Assembly: GCF_902498845.1 (NCBI RefSeq)
Contig: NZ_CABVLM010000001.1
Location: forward strand, 434,001 to 498,000
Direction: 5' to 3'
Length of the DNA stretch: 64,000 bases
Origin: Pseudoalteromonas rhizosphaerae
Lineage (GTDB): Bacteria > Pseudomonadota > Gammaproteobacteria > Enterobacterales > Alteromonadaceae
The notes beneath the pieces were generated by a model that saw only the letters and a program-made list of their open reading frames with translations, was not told the origin of the DNA and searched no databases. Positions 26,548 to 35,164 of the stretch are shown here, one piece after another (positions within the stretch are counted from its first letter, which is position 1; every line of letters begins with the position of its first letter). Both the position numbers and the translations under genes were made by a program.

Positions 26548-29349
26548 ATGGCTGATTATAGTAACATTAATAAATCAACTGAACTTTCACGAAAATTTAA
26601 TAGATCAGTATTATTTTTAGCATTAATGGCTGCTTGCAATGTCGCGTATGCAGATCAAAAAGATAATCAAAATAACGATGACTTTGAAGTGATTGAAGTG
26701 AGAGGTATTCGTTCTTCAACTGCTGAAAATTTAGCTATAAAACGACTCTCTAATGCAACTGTTGATGCGATAACAGCTGAAGATATCGGTAAATTTCCAG
26801 ATAAAAATGTTGCTGATTCATTGCAACGAGTTTCAGGTGTATTGATTGACCGTGACGGTGGTGAAGGCAGTCGAGTGAGTATTCGTGGCACATCACCAGA
26901 TTGGACCCTCACACAGTTAAATGGCAATTATATTGCTTCTTCTGGGGCTGGTGTGCCCACTCGAAGTTTTAATTATACGTTGTTGCCATCCAGTATGATT
27001 AGTAGTGTGGAAGTATTTAAAAGTGCAGAAGCGCGTATAGATGAAGGGGGGATTGGTGGGACTGTTATATTGCACACCCGCAAGCCATTAGATATGGAGG
27101 CTAACTCAGGCGCACTTAGCCTAGAGGCAACCTATGATGATGTGTCTGAAGACACCAAGCCACAAGTGAATGTGCTGTATTCATGGAAAAATGATGAATC
27201 AAATTTTGGTGTACTTGCCGGGTTTACTCGCCAAGATAAAACGGTAACAACCATTACTAATAATGCTTCGCACTGGCGCTTTCATTCTGACACAGTCGAA
27301 GGGGCAGAGCGTCCTGCCATTGTTGACCAAGCAACAGGCGAAGTTTACAACAATGTATGGGCACCTCGTGCAATGAGTGCAGGTAACTCAACAGAAGATC
27401 GCACACGCGATGGTTATCAAGTTGCTATTCAATGGATGCCTACAGATAAATTAGACTTAAACCTGAACTACTTTGGTGCAAAATTAGATTATGACTCATC
27501 GTCGCAGAGCGTATTGTTTGCGGAATGGAATGACAATCATAACCCCTATTACGGCGTTGTTTTAGACGGTGATACGGTCGTAGCTTACGGTAATGCAGAT
27601 AATGGTTTACTTAATGACAATAACTGGGGAGATGCTGATGTCAATAATGGCGTAGCCGTTCGCCGTGGCTTATTGTCTCCTCAATTAACAGGGAGAGAAA
27701 GGATCGGTGGTTCTAAATCAGATAGTTTTGATTTTGAAGCCAAATATTATGGGGATATATTTACTGCTACTTTTAAAATCGGCCATACAGAGGCTGAAGG
27801 TGGAACTTCACGGGAAACTTATGCCAATATAGATGCACGCCAAGGATCTGTGAATAGCTGGTTGTGGTCAACCGTGGGTGGTAAACCAAGCTATGAAGTA
27901 TCGACCGATCTAGCGTCTGATAAACAAGCTTATCAATATTATGACTGGTTTGATTCCTACTCTTCTGAAAATAAAGATACTGAAGATTACGCACAAGCTG
28001 ATCTGCAATTTGATATCGATACAGGGATTTTTACTACCTTTTTTGTTGGGGCTAAATACCGCAATCATGAAATTAAGGGGATTAAAAATGATTTTCGTTG
28101 GGATGATGGCATCGCTGATAACGGCGGTTACCGTGGTTATTTGTCCGGAAACGAATGGTTTCATAACCCAGATTTTCATCCTGATCCAGAAACGTTAGTA
28201 AGCAATACCGTGATTGATAACAGTGCCGGAAACACTGGCGCTTTTAACTTTTTAGCATTTGATTTTGCTGCATTAGATAGCTATCTACGCAATAACTTTA
28301 CGCAAACCGTTGTGCCATCTTTAGCTGGGACATATACACTAGAAGAAAATATTTGGTCTGTTTATGCGCAAAGTAATTTCCAGTGGCAGGACTTTCGCGG
28401 CAATCTCGGTGTACGCTATGTCAATACCGATTTAAGTACGCTTACGTATGATGATGTTATTGGTCAAGATAATAATGACACTACGCCTAATGAACGCAGC
28501 AGCGATGATGGTGAATTATTACCAAGCTTTAACCTTGCATGGGATGCGAATGAAGATGTTGTTGTTCGATTTGCTGCTGCCAGAACGATGTCTCGTGTAA
28601 GCTATTCTGACCTGAGCCAAGCCGAGTCATATGGTCCTCCTGTTAATATAAACTCACCAGACTCTTGGACAGGGCGAGGAACTGGTACATCTGTAAATAC
28701 AGGCCTAGATCCAATGATTTCTGATCAGTTCGATCTAGGTATCGAATGGTATTACGGTGAAGGCTCAGCACTAGGTGCGACATACTTTACTAAAGATATT
28801 GCTAATTTGCCCATTTCTGCTGTTGAAATAGTTCAACGAGAGCATGATTGTTGTAATGGCCCCATAGAAGTTGAAATGAATACTAAAGTTGGCGGTGGTG
28901 ACGCTCAATCACAAGGGGTTGAGTTGTTTTTTCAACACTCTTTCGAGAGTGGCTTTGGGGTGTTAGCTAACTATACTTTTACAGATACAAGTACCAGCCA
29001 AGTGTCAACGAATGGACAAAAAACAGATGCTGAAATCCCAGGAACAGCCAAACACCAATATAATCTTTCAGTGTATTTTGAAAATGATGACTTTAGTGTA
29101 AGGGCATCTTATAACTGGAAAGATGATCGTGCAAATGGCATCCATAAAGGTTACAACATGTATACGAAAGATTATGGCCAGTTAGATGTTAATGCGGCTT
29201 ATAGTTTGACTGAGCAGTTGTCATTAACAGCCTCTGTGGTTAACTTAACTGAGGAAGTTGAGGAAGGTTATTGGAAACAAAGTAATCGCTTTACTTATAA
29301 CCAGTATTCAGGACGACGCTTTTATTTAGGTGCTAATTATAGTTTCTAA
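26548..29349 (+). CDS. TonB-dependent outer-membrane receptor 2 (glycan island)
   Basis: A 933-residue paralogue of the receptor at 18252. The start is ATG 26548 (MADYSNINKS), which follows GGAG and matches the N-terminal layout of receptor 1; two earlier ATGs at 26533 and 26536 are less likely. The signal has the same charged lead-in, then VLFLALMAAC and cleavage after AYA near 35. FEVIEVRG is the TonB-box-like segment, residues 61-95 are identical to receptor 1, and the barrel ends YSGRRFYLGANYSF. The extracellular regions differ, so the two probably bind different parts of related substrates. It stands as its own transcription unit behind operator C. Confidence 0.95.
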   Translation: MADYSNINKSTELSRKFNRSVLFLALMAACNVAYADQKDNQNNDDFEVIEVRGIRSSTAENLAIKRLSNATVDAITAEDIGKFPDKNVADSLQRVSGVLIDRDGGEGSRVSIRGTSPDWTLTQLNGNYIASSGAGVPTRSFNYTLLPSSMISSVEVFKSAEARIDEGGIGGTVILHTRKPLDMEANSGALSLEATYDDVSEDTKPQVNVLYSWKNDESNFGVLAGFTRQDKTVTTITNNASHWRFHSDTVEGAERPAIVDQATGEVYNNVWAPRAMSAGNSTEDRTRDGYQVAIQWMPTDKLDLNLNYFGAKLDYDSSSQSVLFAEWNDNHNPYYGVVLDGDTVVAYGNADNGLLNDNNWGDADVNNGVAVRRGLLSPQLTGRERIGGSKSDSFDFEAKYYGDIFTATFKIGHTEAEGGTSRETYANIDARQGSVNSWLWSTVGGKPSYEVSTDLASDKQAYQYYDWFDSYSSENKDTEDYAQADLQFDIDTGIFTTFFVGAKYRNHEIKGIKNDFRWDDGIADNGGYRGYLSGNEWFHNPDFHPDPETLVSNTVIDNSAGNTGAFNFLAFDFAALDSYLRNNFTQTVVPSLAGTYTLEENIWSVYAQSNFQWQDFRGNLGVRYVNTDLSTLTYDDVIGQDNNDTTPNERSSDDGELLPSFNLAWDANEDVVVRFAAARTMSRVSYSDLSQAESYGPPVNINSPDSWTGRGTGTSVNTGLDPMISDQFDLGIEWYYGEGSALGATYFTKDIANLPISAVEIVQREHDCCNGPIEVEMNTKVGGGDAQSQGVELFFQHSFESGFGVLANYTFTDTSTSQVSTNGQKTDAEIPGTAKHQYNLSVYFENDDFSVRASYNWKDDRANGIHKGYNMYTKDYGQLDVNAAYSLTEQLSLTASVVNLTEEVEEGYWKQSNRFTYNQYSGRRFYLGANYSF

Positions 29350-29500
29350 AAATTATAATTTATAATATAAATTTAAAGGGTATTCTTTAGTTTGGATGCC
29401 TATTTTATTTAAATTGCAAGGTTTATTAATCAGACTTTAATTAAATAATAAAGCTAAGTAGTTAAAATAAACATTAGATTTTTTATGCTATTAAAATGTG

Positions 29501-29527
29501 AAAAGGGCGCTGTAATAGCGCCCTTTT
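29501..29527. terminator. bidirectional intrinsic terminator after minE and TonB receptor 2
   Basis: A perfect 11-bp stem AAAAGGGCGCT / AGCGCCCTTTT (29501-29511 with 29517-29527) with loop GTAAT. A/T tracts on both sides suit both converging transcripts. Confidence 0.9.
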
Positions 29528-29529
29528 AG

Positions 29530-29799
29530 TTATTTCTTTTCTTTCTCTTCGTCAGGTAAAGTGACGTTGAGTTCTAATACCGCTAAGTCATCTTCGTTTT
29601 GATCGAATTGGACTTGAACCGCGTCATTACTGATGTTGACGTATTTACGGATAACATCAAGAATATCCTGTTTCAATTGTGGCAAGTAATCAGGTGTACC
29701 ACGCTGTGAGCGCTCATGCGCAACAATGATCTGCAATCGCTCTTTTGCTAGTGACGCTGTATTTTTCTTTTCTGAGCGGAAGTAGTCAAGTAGTGACAC
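29530..29799 (-). CDS. minE: cell division topological specificity factor MinE
   Basis: An 89-residue protein that drives MinCD oscillation at the inner membrane. The start is GTG 29799 ([12 protein letters not shown]): the segment just upstream is GGAGG (29805-29809), which is the ribosome site, so a longer TTG start at 29811 would place that site inside the gene. The N-terminal amphipathic helix and MinD-binding [16 protein letters not shown] are clear; the C-terminal topological domain contains [10 protein letters not shown]. The start lies just after the minD stop (29801-29803), so the two are translationally coupled. It is the last gene of minCDE. Confidence 0.96.
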   Translation of the reverse strand: MSLLDYFRSEKKNTASLAKERLQIIVAHERSQRGTPDYLPQLKQDILDVIRKYVNISNDAVQVQFDQNEDDLAVLELNVTLPDEEKEKK

Positions 29800-29800
29800 G

Positions 29801-30610
29801 TTAACCTCCAAATATCCGTTTGAACAAACCTTTCTTTTCTACATCTAAGAAGCGAAATTCGACTGTTTCACCTAATAAGCGATTAATTGCATCGGCATAA
29901 GCTTGTCCAGCATCAGACTCTGTATCTAATATAACTGGCTGGCCTGAGTTTGATGCACTTAATACCGCTTGTGATTCAGGTATTACACCTAACAATTCGA
30001 TAGAAAGAATATCTTGCACATCTTCAACTGACAGCATTTCACCTCTGGCTACTCGCTCTGGGTTATAGCGAGTCAGTAATAAATGTTCTTTTATGTTTTC
30101 AAGTCCTTCTTCAGCACGTTTAGATTTGCTATGCAAAATACCTAAAATACGGTCTGAATCGCGAACTGATGATACTTCAGGGTTCGTTGTTACAATTGCT
30201 TCATCAGCAAAGTACATTGCCATCATAGCGCCGGCTTCAATCCCTGCTGGCGAATCACAGACGATATAATCAAAGTCTTTTTTCAGCTCGTTTAATACGC
30301 GTTCAACACCTTCGCGAGTTAAAGCATCTTTATCGCGAGTTTGTGAAGCAGGTAATAAAAATAATTTATCTACCCGTTTATCTTTGATAAGTGCTTGATT
30401 TAAATTTGCTTCACCGTTTATAACGTTAACAAAATCATAGACAACACGACGTTCACAGCCCATGATCAAATCAAGGTTACGTAAACCGATATCAAAATCT
30501 ATAATGACTGTTTTATAGCCCTTAAGTGCTAAACCTGTGCCAATTGCAGCACTTGATGTAGTTTTACCTACACCACCTTTACCTGACGTAACGACAATGA
30601 CTTTTGCCAT
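29801..30610 (-). CDS. minD: septum site-determining ATPase MinD
   Basis: A 269-residue deviant Walker A ATPase. It recruits MinC to the membrane and is released by Min[10 protein letters not shown] at residues 10-18 is the signature, with [10 protein letters not shown] (switch I), CDSPAGIE (Walker B/switch II) and an amphipathic membrane-targeting tail [11 protein letters not shown]. Full length and very conserved. It starts 5 bp after minC. Confidence 0.98.
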   Translation of the reverse strand: MAKVIVVTSGKGGVGKTTSSAAIGTGLALKGYKTVIIDFDIGLRNLDLIMGCERRVVYDFVNVINGEANLNQALIKDKRVDKLFLLPASQTRDKDALTREGVERVLNELKKDFDYIVCDSPAGIEAGAMMAMYFADEAIVTTNPEVSSVRDSDRILGILHSKSKRAEEGLENIKEHLLLTRYNPERVARGEMLSVEDVQDILSIELLGVIPESQAVLSASNSGQPVILDTESDAGQAYADAINRLLGETVEFRFLDVEKKGLFKRIFGG

Positions 30611-30615
30611 AAGAT

Positions 30616-31320
30616 TTATCCTTTAACCAAAGCTGAAATTTCTAATGATTCATTTTTTTGTTGGATTTGTGCAGCGTTGCCCCAGAACTCACCTTGCAGA
30701 GAATCGCTGATCCAGTAGTTGCCATTTATAGAAACAAGTTCTGCTTCTAATTTTTGGCAAAAAATACGTGCTTCGTTGTAACCTTGTGCGCCTGCTATTG
30801 CGCGACCACGTAATGTGCCATAAATATGTACATTGCCATCAGCAATCACTTCTGCACCATGGCTTACCGCACCAATAACGATTAAGTCACGGTCTTTAGC
30901 ATACACTTGTTGACCAGAGCGCACTGTGCCATTGATAACTTGGGCAGGTAAGTAAACTGTTTTCTCAACAATTGAAGTATTACTCTGCTTTGTAACAGGT
31001 TCACTCTTAACGTCTTGTGAATAATTTAAAACTGAGAGCCCAGCGGCTTTGGCTTGCGTATGCTGCTCATCAGAGCCATTACAGACTCCAACAGCATTAA
31101 AGTTCATTCGTTCTAATAAAGACTTTAGATGAACAAAATCAACAAGATTATTTTTTATCTCAATTAAATTAACAACAATAGGAGCACCCTCAAAAAAACG
31201 AGGGGCTTGGGCAATTTTTATATACAGTTGCTCAGCTAACAGGTTTATATCAGTACTATAAAGATGTAAAACTGATAACGTAAAAAGATTCCCTTTTAGC
31301 TCAAAAGTTTGGTCCGACAT
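30616..31320 (-). CDS. minC: septum site-determining protein MinC
   Basis: A 234-residue FtsZ-assembly inhibitor. The N-terminal FtsZ-interacting domain covers about residues 1-105 (FELKGNLFTLSVLHLYS...). After a linker, the C-terminal beta-helix (about 125-225) binds MinD: YLPAQVINGTVRSGQQVYAKDRDLIVIGAVSHGAEVIADGNVHIYGTLRGRAIAG. First gene of minCDE, divergent from ycgL across about 170 bp. Confidence 0.97.
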   Translation of the reverse strand: MSDQTFELKGNLFTLSVLHLYSTDINLLAEQLYIKIAQAPRFFEGAPIVVNLIEIKNNLVDFVHLKSLLERMNFNAVGVCNGSDEQHTQAKAAGLSVLNYSQDVKSEPVTKQSNTSIVEKTVYLPAQVINGTVRSGQQVYAKDRDLIVIGAVSHGAEVIADGNVHIYGTLRGRAIAGAQGYNEARIFCQKLEAELVSINGNYWISDSLQGEFWGNAAQIQQKNESLEISALVKG

Positions 31321-31489
31321 ACACGCTCAATTGAATAGTGTGATCAGAAATCAATTTTAGATAAACGCAGGCTGAATAAGGCCTGTGTTTATATGGATAA
31401 GGTGAAATTTCTAATCTAATTTTTCTAACTTATTATGACTCTCATGTTATAGTGTGCAGCACTGTTAAGCAAGATTTTATAGGGTCATA

Positions 31490-31771
31490 ATGCTGACTGC
31501 GGTATATAAAAGTAAGAAAAAAGCGGATACCTTCCTTTTTGTAGAAAAAAGAGATGATTTTAGCAAGGTACCGGAACCTTTAATGGCTATGTTCGGTCAA
31601 CCTCATTACGTAATGTTAATTAATTTAGCAAAACGAACGCATTTAGGCGGGGCTGATTTAAGTTTAGTTGAGAAATCATTAACTGATGTCGGGTTTTATC
31701 TCCAGTTACCGCCACCTGAAGCTAACTTACTAGCTGAGCATAGAAAACAAAATGGAGTTGATAGTGACTAA
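31490..31771 (+). CDS. ycgL: YcgL domain-containing protein
   Basis: A 93-residue cytoplasmic protein of the YcgL (UPF0745) family, whose function is not established. Typical features are MLTAVYKSKKKADTFLFVEKRDDFSKVP, MAMFGQPHYVMLINL and DVGFYLQLPPPEANLL. The start has AGGG upstream. It is divergent from minC, an arrangement common in gammaproteobacteria, and its 3' end overlaps the lytic transglycosylase start. Confidence 0.93.
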   Translation: MLTAVYKSKKKADTFLFVEKRDDFSKVPEPLMAMFGQPHYVMLINLAKRTHLGGADLSLVEKSLTDVGFYLQLPPPEANLLAEHRKQNGVDSD

Positions 31772-32792
31772 ACATATAATGACTAAATTGGCTGCAATTT
31801 TATGTAGTGCCTGTATCAGTACATCGGCACTGGCCAAGACCCAAGCACAATTTGATGAATATGTTGCAGGTTTAAAACAAGAAGCAGCACAAAAAGGCTA
31901 CGATAGTCAATTAATTGAAGATGCCTTCGCTACAGCACACTTTAAAGAAAAGGTAATTTCTGCTGATAAAAATCAGCCTGAAGTTAAAGAAACCTTAGAG
32001 ACTTACTTACCAAAGCGTGTGCCACAATGGAAAATTGACCGTGCACGAAAGCTATATGCTGAAAATAAAGATATTTTAGAACAAATTGCAGCCGAGTACG
32101 GCGTGCAGGCACGCTTTATTGTTGCGTTATGGGGCCTTGAAAGTAATTTTGGTAAAATCCAAGGTGGTCACAACGTTATTTCATCTGTAGTCACGCTGGC
32201 TTTTGATGGCCGTCGCGAAACTATGTATAAAAACCAACTATGGGCCGCGCTTGATATTTTAAAGGAAGGGCACATTACTTTAGATAAATTCAATGGTTCA
32301 TGGGCAGGTGCAATGGGGCAAACGCAATTTATGCCAACCTCATTTAATGCCTACGCGGTAGATTATGATAAAGATGGTCGAAAAGATATTTGGACCACCC
32401 AAGTTGATGCCTTTGCATCAATAGCTAACTATTTAAAGCAAGCTGGCTGGAATAGTGATCTTACTTGGGGTCGTCAAATTAAGTTACCACAGAGCTTCGA
32501 ACCTAGCTATGTATTGCAACGTGGAACTAAAACACGTACTCAATGGTTAGAGTTTTGGGCTGATTCAGAGCGTTCACTAGCTGATTGGCAAGCTTTAGGT
32601 GTACGTAAAATGGATGGTACTGATTTACCAGCCGTAGATGTAACGGCGGCATTGGTTATGCCTGATGATATGAATGGCCGTATGTATTTAGCTTATGATA
32701 ATTACAAAGCGTTAATGCATTGGAATCGCTCATATTACTTTGCCACCAGTGTTGGTTACTTGTCTGATCGCATTGGTTACCCAGCGATTTAA
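31764..32792 (+). CDS. MltB-family lytic murein transglycosylase
   Basis: A 342-residue periplasmic enzyme that cuts peptidoglycan glycan strands with formation of 1,6-anhydro-MurNAc. I favour GTG 31764, which has GGAG 6 nt upstream and overlaps the ycgL stop; ATG 31752 and ATG 31779 are alternatives. The signal peptide is ...LAAILCSACISTSALA. The catalytic Glu lies in ALWGLESNFGK (about residue 126), followed by the conserved GSWAGAMGQTQFMPTSFNAYAVDYDKDG segment. No C-terminal peptidoglycan-binding domain is present, so this is a short form. Possible lipidation is unclear. Confidence 0.92.
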   Translation: MTKHIMTKLAAILCSACISTSALAKTQAQFDEYVAGLKQEAAQKGYDSQLIEDAFATAHFKEKVISADKNQPEVKETLETYLPKRVPQWKIDRARKLYAENKDILEQIAAEYGVQARFIVALWGLESNFGKIQGGHNVISSVVTLAFDGRRETMYKNQLWAALDILKEGHITLDKFNGSWAGAMGQTQFMPTSFNAYAVDYDKDGRKDIWTTQVDAFASIANYLKQAGWNSDLTWGRQIKLPQSFEPSYVLQRGTKTRTQWLEFWADSERSLADWQALGVRKMDGTDLPAVDVTAALVMPDDMNGRMYLAYDNYKALMHWNRSYYFATSVGYLSDRIGYPAI

Positions 32793-32834
32793 TCGATGAT
32801 AAGTTATTACAGGCGCTAGGTGCGTTCGTTTTAG

Positions 32835-32853
32835 GCGCGAGTTTATCTCGCGC
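32835..32853. terminator. G+C-rich hairpin after the transglycosylase gene
   Basis: A perfect 7-bp stem GCGCGAG / CTCGCGC with loop TTTAT, about 45 bp after the stop. The downstream T content is low, so termination is possible but not certain. The remaining gap to 33090 shows nothing else. Confidence 0.45.
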
Positions 32854-33090
32854 TTGCGTTTGTAAAAAACATCAATGCAAAATATTTTTAAGTGAATTAT
32901 TCACATCGAAGTTAAGATACGCTGCGCTATAGATAAGATATTAAACGTTTTGTGCAATAAGGGCAGGGTCAATTATTTTGATGTCTGAAGATAATATTTG
33001 ACCTCTTTTGTTCTTTTAGGCTATCAATACTTTTGCAGAATCAGCTAACACCCCAAAGCAAAACTCTAAAAATATTCAATAAGGATATAT

Positions 33091-33522
33091 ATGGATGAAA
33101 ATTTAATCGTACAAACAGTTGATCTGGCGCAGAATTTATTTGCAAAAAATTACTGTAACTTCATTAAAGAAAAAGAGAGAACTGTTACCGTATAAGGTGA
33201 AGAGTTTGAACTGTTAAGTTTTGAGAAGATGATTGAGTTAACTAACATAAATGACATGGAAGTTAGTGAAGTTCGCGCCTTAAAAGCATATGCAAACACA
33301 TTAAAAGATGTTTTAGGCCCGACTGTTTATGATCAAAAAGGGCACGGTTGGTCCATGTTGATGTTATCTGCAAGTCTCACTATTGGTAAAAATACCGAAG
33401 GTGATTTGCTATTTTTAGATAGACACAATAGTAAAACGCTGTGTATTTTTCGTCACGATGATGCCAGCATATTTAAAACAAAAGTAACTTTGTATAAATT
33501 AATTAAAGCGTATTCTGAATAA
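33091..33522 (+). pseudogene. hypothetical protein gene interrupted by an in-frame stop
   Basis: An ATG at 33091 with AGGA upstream opens a frame that reads 34 codons to a TAA at 33193-33195. The same frame then continues without other stops to 33522. The downstream part alone (from ATG 33229, 97 aa) has no good ribosome site. It encodes ELTNINDMEVSEVRALKAYA and GHGWSMLMLSASLTIGKNTE. A single C-to-T change (CAA to TAA) would account for the break. I do not recognise the family. It may be a decayed gene, a sequencing error or two short genes. Confidence 0.6.
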
Positions 33523-33663
33523 ATTCGTTCTCGTTTTTTAACAGACTCACACAATAAAGCTCATTTAAAATTATATCTGGGCTTTTATCAATACTGCATT
33601 CTCACATACATAATTATCAAGACGTAAGTAGCTACGCTTTGCTAAATCCCCCAGTGTCAGAAT

Positions 33664-33691
33664 GTTGTCGCCTCTAACTTGAGGCGACAAC
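33664..33691. repeat. perfect 11-bp inverted repeat
   Basis: GTTGTCGCCTC and GAGGCGACAAC separated by TAACTT. It would form a strong hairpin, but no T-tract follows on either strand, so its role is open. Confidence 0.8.
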
Positions 33692-33838
33692 TAACTTGAA
33701 AAACTCCGCTTTAGAGTAACATAGATTCTAGACTCACGAAGTAGGGGATATTATTACCCAATAGCCAATGCTTATCAGCCAACGACTCGCGCATGTGATA
33801 TCACCAGTACCAAAAATAGGCGTTTAGAATCGAGTGGT

Positions 33839-33871
33839 CTAGAGGTTAGAGACCTCCGGCTAACCGATTAT
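33839..33871. repeat. 33-bp repeat, copy 1
   Basis: It matches 35525-35557 at 31 of 33 positions and contains a short hairpin (AGGT tagag ACCT). It lies 7 bp beyond the stop of the leftward gene at 33878-34588. Confidence 0.85.
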
Positions 33872-33877
33872 GTGCGG

Positions 33878-34588
33878 TTATTCGTCTAGCCATGGTGGCC
33901 TTACATAAACTACTTTACTTACGTAGTCTAAATCTTTAACCCAAAATCGATCTCTACAACCAAGCTTCCATAATTTAGCACCAGCATCCATTGTGCAAGG
34001 GGCTAGGTCTTTTTCGTTCGACAAAAAAGGCCACATTAAATAAGTTGCAACTTCGTCATACTTAGTAAGGTAGATCGCCCAGTTTTTTAAGACTTCATAA
34101 TGCTCCCTGTCATAGGGGAAGTTATCAATCCAATACTCACCAATCGCTTCATAAAGGACACCAAATAGTTCGTTATCAGATATATCAGGGAATTTTATAC
34201 CTGATGGAGCAATTTCAACTTGAAAGCCGCTATCAATAAAGGCAATAATTTCGGCATTATAGTCTTCCTCTAAAAGGATTGGTCGAAGACTCGATATGTG
34301 TAAGGAGACTAAATTCTTGAGTTCCTGATCATCACACCTAATCTGCTCACTCTTTGGTATTCTGTAACCCCACCTAGATATAGAGTCAGTTTCACTTACT
34401 ATATTTAAAAGCCTATTCCTTATATCTTCGTGTTCATCAAAAACTCTCCATGCTTCATCGTGATCTTCTTCATTCTTAATTCCATCAAAGAAGAAATAAT
34501 GATCGACCTCATTTTCAATATCAATTGAGTCAGGATCTTCGCTATTTCTCTTTAGGATTTCTTCCAATAGTCTTAATTCTTGATTCAT
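33878..34588 (-). CDS. acidic hypothetical protein (236 aa)
   Basis: I do not recognise the family. The product is soluble and strongly acidic, rich in Asp and Glu, with no signal peptide or membrane segment. Notable segments are NEVDHYFFFDGIKNEEDHDEA and a C-terminal YVRPPWLDE. NEVDHYFFF resembles the opening of regulator-of-RNase-E B-like (DUF695/RraB) small proteins, but the rest does not let me assign it. The gene has a weak ribosome site and stands in a patch of unrelated single genes, with a 33-bp repeat behind its stop. This suggests horizontal gain. Confidence 0.7.
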   Translation of the reverse strand: MNQELRLLEEILKRNSEDPDSIDIENEVDHYFFFDGIKNEEDHDEAWRVFDEHEDIRNRLLNIVSETDSISRWGYRIPKSEQIRCDDQELKNLVSLHISSLRPILLEEDYNAEIIAFIDSGFQVEIAPSGIKFPDISDNELFGVLYEAIGEYWIDNFPYDREHYEVLKNWAIYLTKYDEVATYLMWPFLSNEKDLAPCTMDAGAKLWKLGCRDRFWVKDLDYVSKVVYVRPPWLDE

Positions 34589-34618
34589 CGCGGTGATCTC
34601 AAAAGTATGTTCGCTTTG

Positions 34619-35164
34619 TTATGCATGCGTTTCCTCCTGAATCTCAGCCAACAGGTCAGTAATCCCAATATCCACGCCTGCCTGCGATAGCAATGTAGAA
34701 ACTTGGCCACGATGATGAGTCTGATGGTTAAAAAAATGAAGAACTAGACTCGAATATCGTTTGGTAGCGGAGATCCCCTTGGTGTTTTGGTAGCTGAGAA
34801 TGAAATCCAGATCACTTTCAGATAGCTCGGCTGTCCAGTTGATAATTATCCGATCCAACCAAAACCGGTGCTCCGATAGGCTACCAATGTCATTGAAGGC
34901 TATGTGATCCAGGCTCTTTGGATTTGGAATATCAGCTACCTCCTGTAAAGACCGCAAGCAGGCTGGATGGGTAGCAAACCGTTTTAGCCAGATAGTATCA
35001 CCAACAATGATGTGATTAAGAGTTCCGAGAATGGATCCAAAAAAGGCCCCACGGTCTTGGGCCAGATTAGTTGCACAGAGCTGACTCGAAGCCTCATACA
35101 CCTTTAAATTCATCCGCTGATTATAGGCCGCCAGCAATTCAAAGTGATCTTTCAGGCTCATCAT
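34619..35164 (-). CDS. DinB-family four-helix protein
   Basis: A 181-residue DinB/YfiT-type four-helix-bundle protein. The start could be either of two consecutive ATGs. Probable metal-binding His positions are in LNHIIVGDTIWLKRF (helix 2) and FFNHQTHHRGQVSTLLSQAGVD (helix 4), the classic DinB pattern. Members are damage-inducible proteins or thiol-dependent transferases; the substrate is unknown. Its codon use is visibly more G/C-rich than that of its neighbours, a sign of separate origin. It precedes the acidic protein gene by 30 bp on the same strand. Confidence 0.88.
   Translation of the reverse strand: MMSLKDHFELLAAYNQRMNLKVYEASSQLCATNLAQDRGAFFGSILGTLNHIIVGDTIWLKRFATHPACLRSLQEVADIPNPKSLDHIAFNDIGSLSEHRFWLDRIIINWTAELSESDLDFILSYQNTKGISATKRYSSLVLHFFNHQTHHRGQVSTLLSQAGVDIGITDLLAEIQEETHA

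Larger units (their letters stand above)
33523..33877. other. non-coding stretch with inverted repeat, start of accessory patch
   Basis: 355 bp without an ORF. It holds a perfect inverted repeat at 33664-33691 and the first copy of a 33-bp repeat at 33839-33871. No attC consensus (RYYYAAC/GTTRRRY) was convincing. Confidence 0.6.

Noticed and set aside
29800-29811. Longer MinE starting at TTG 29811
   Set aside because: TTGGAGG is the ribosome site, and family alignment begins at VSLLDYF (GTG 29799).
33664-33871. Possible integron attC sites in the accessory patch
   Set aside because: Hairpins and a repeat are present, but the RYYYAAC and GTTRRRY core sites in proper pairing were not found and no integrase is encoded.
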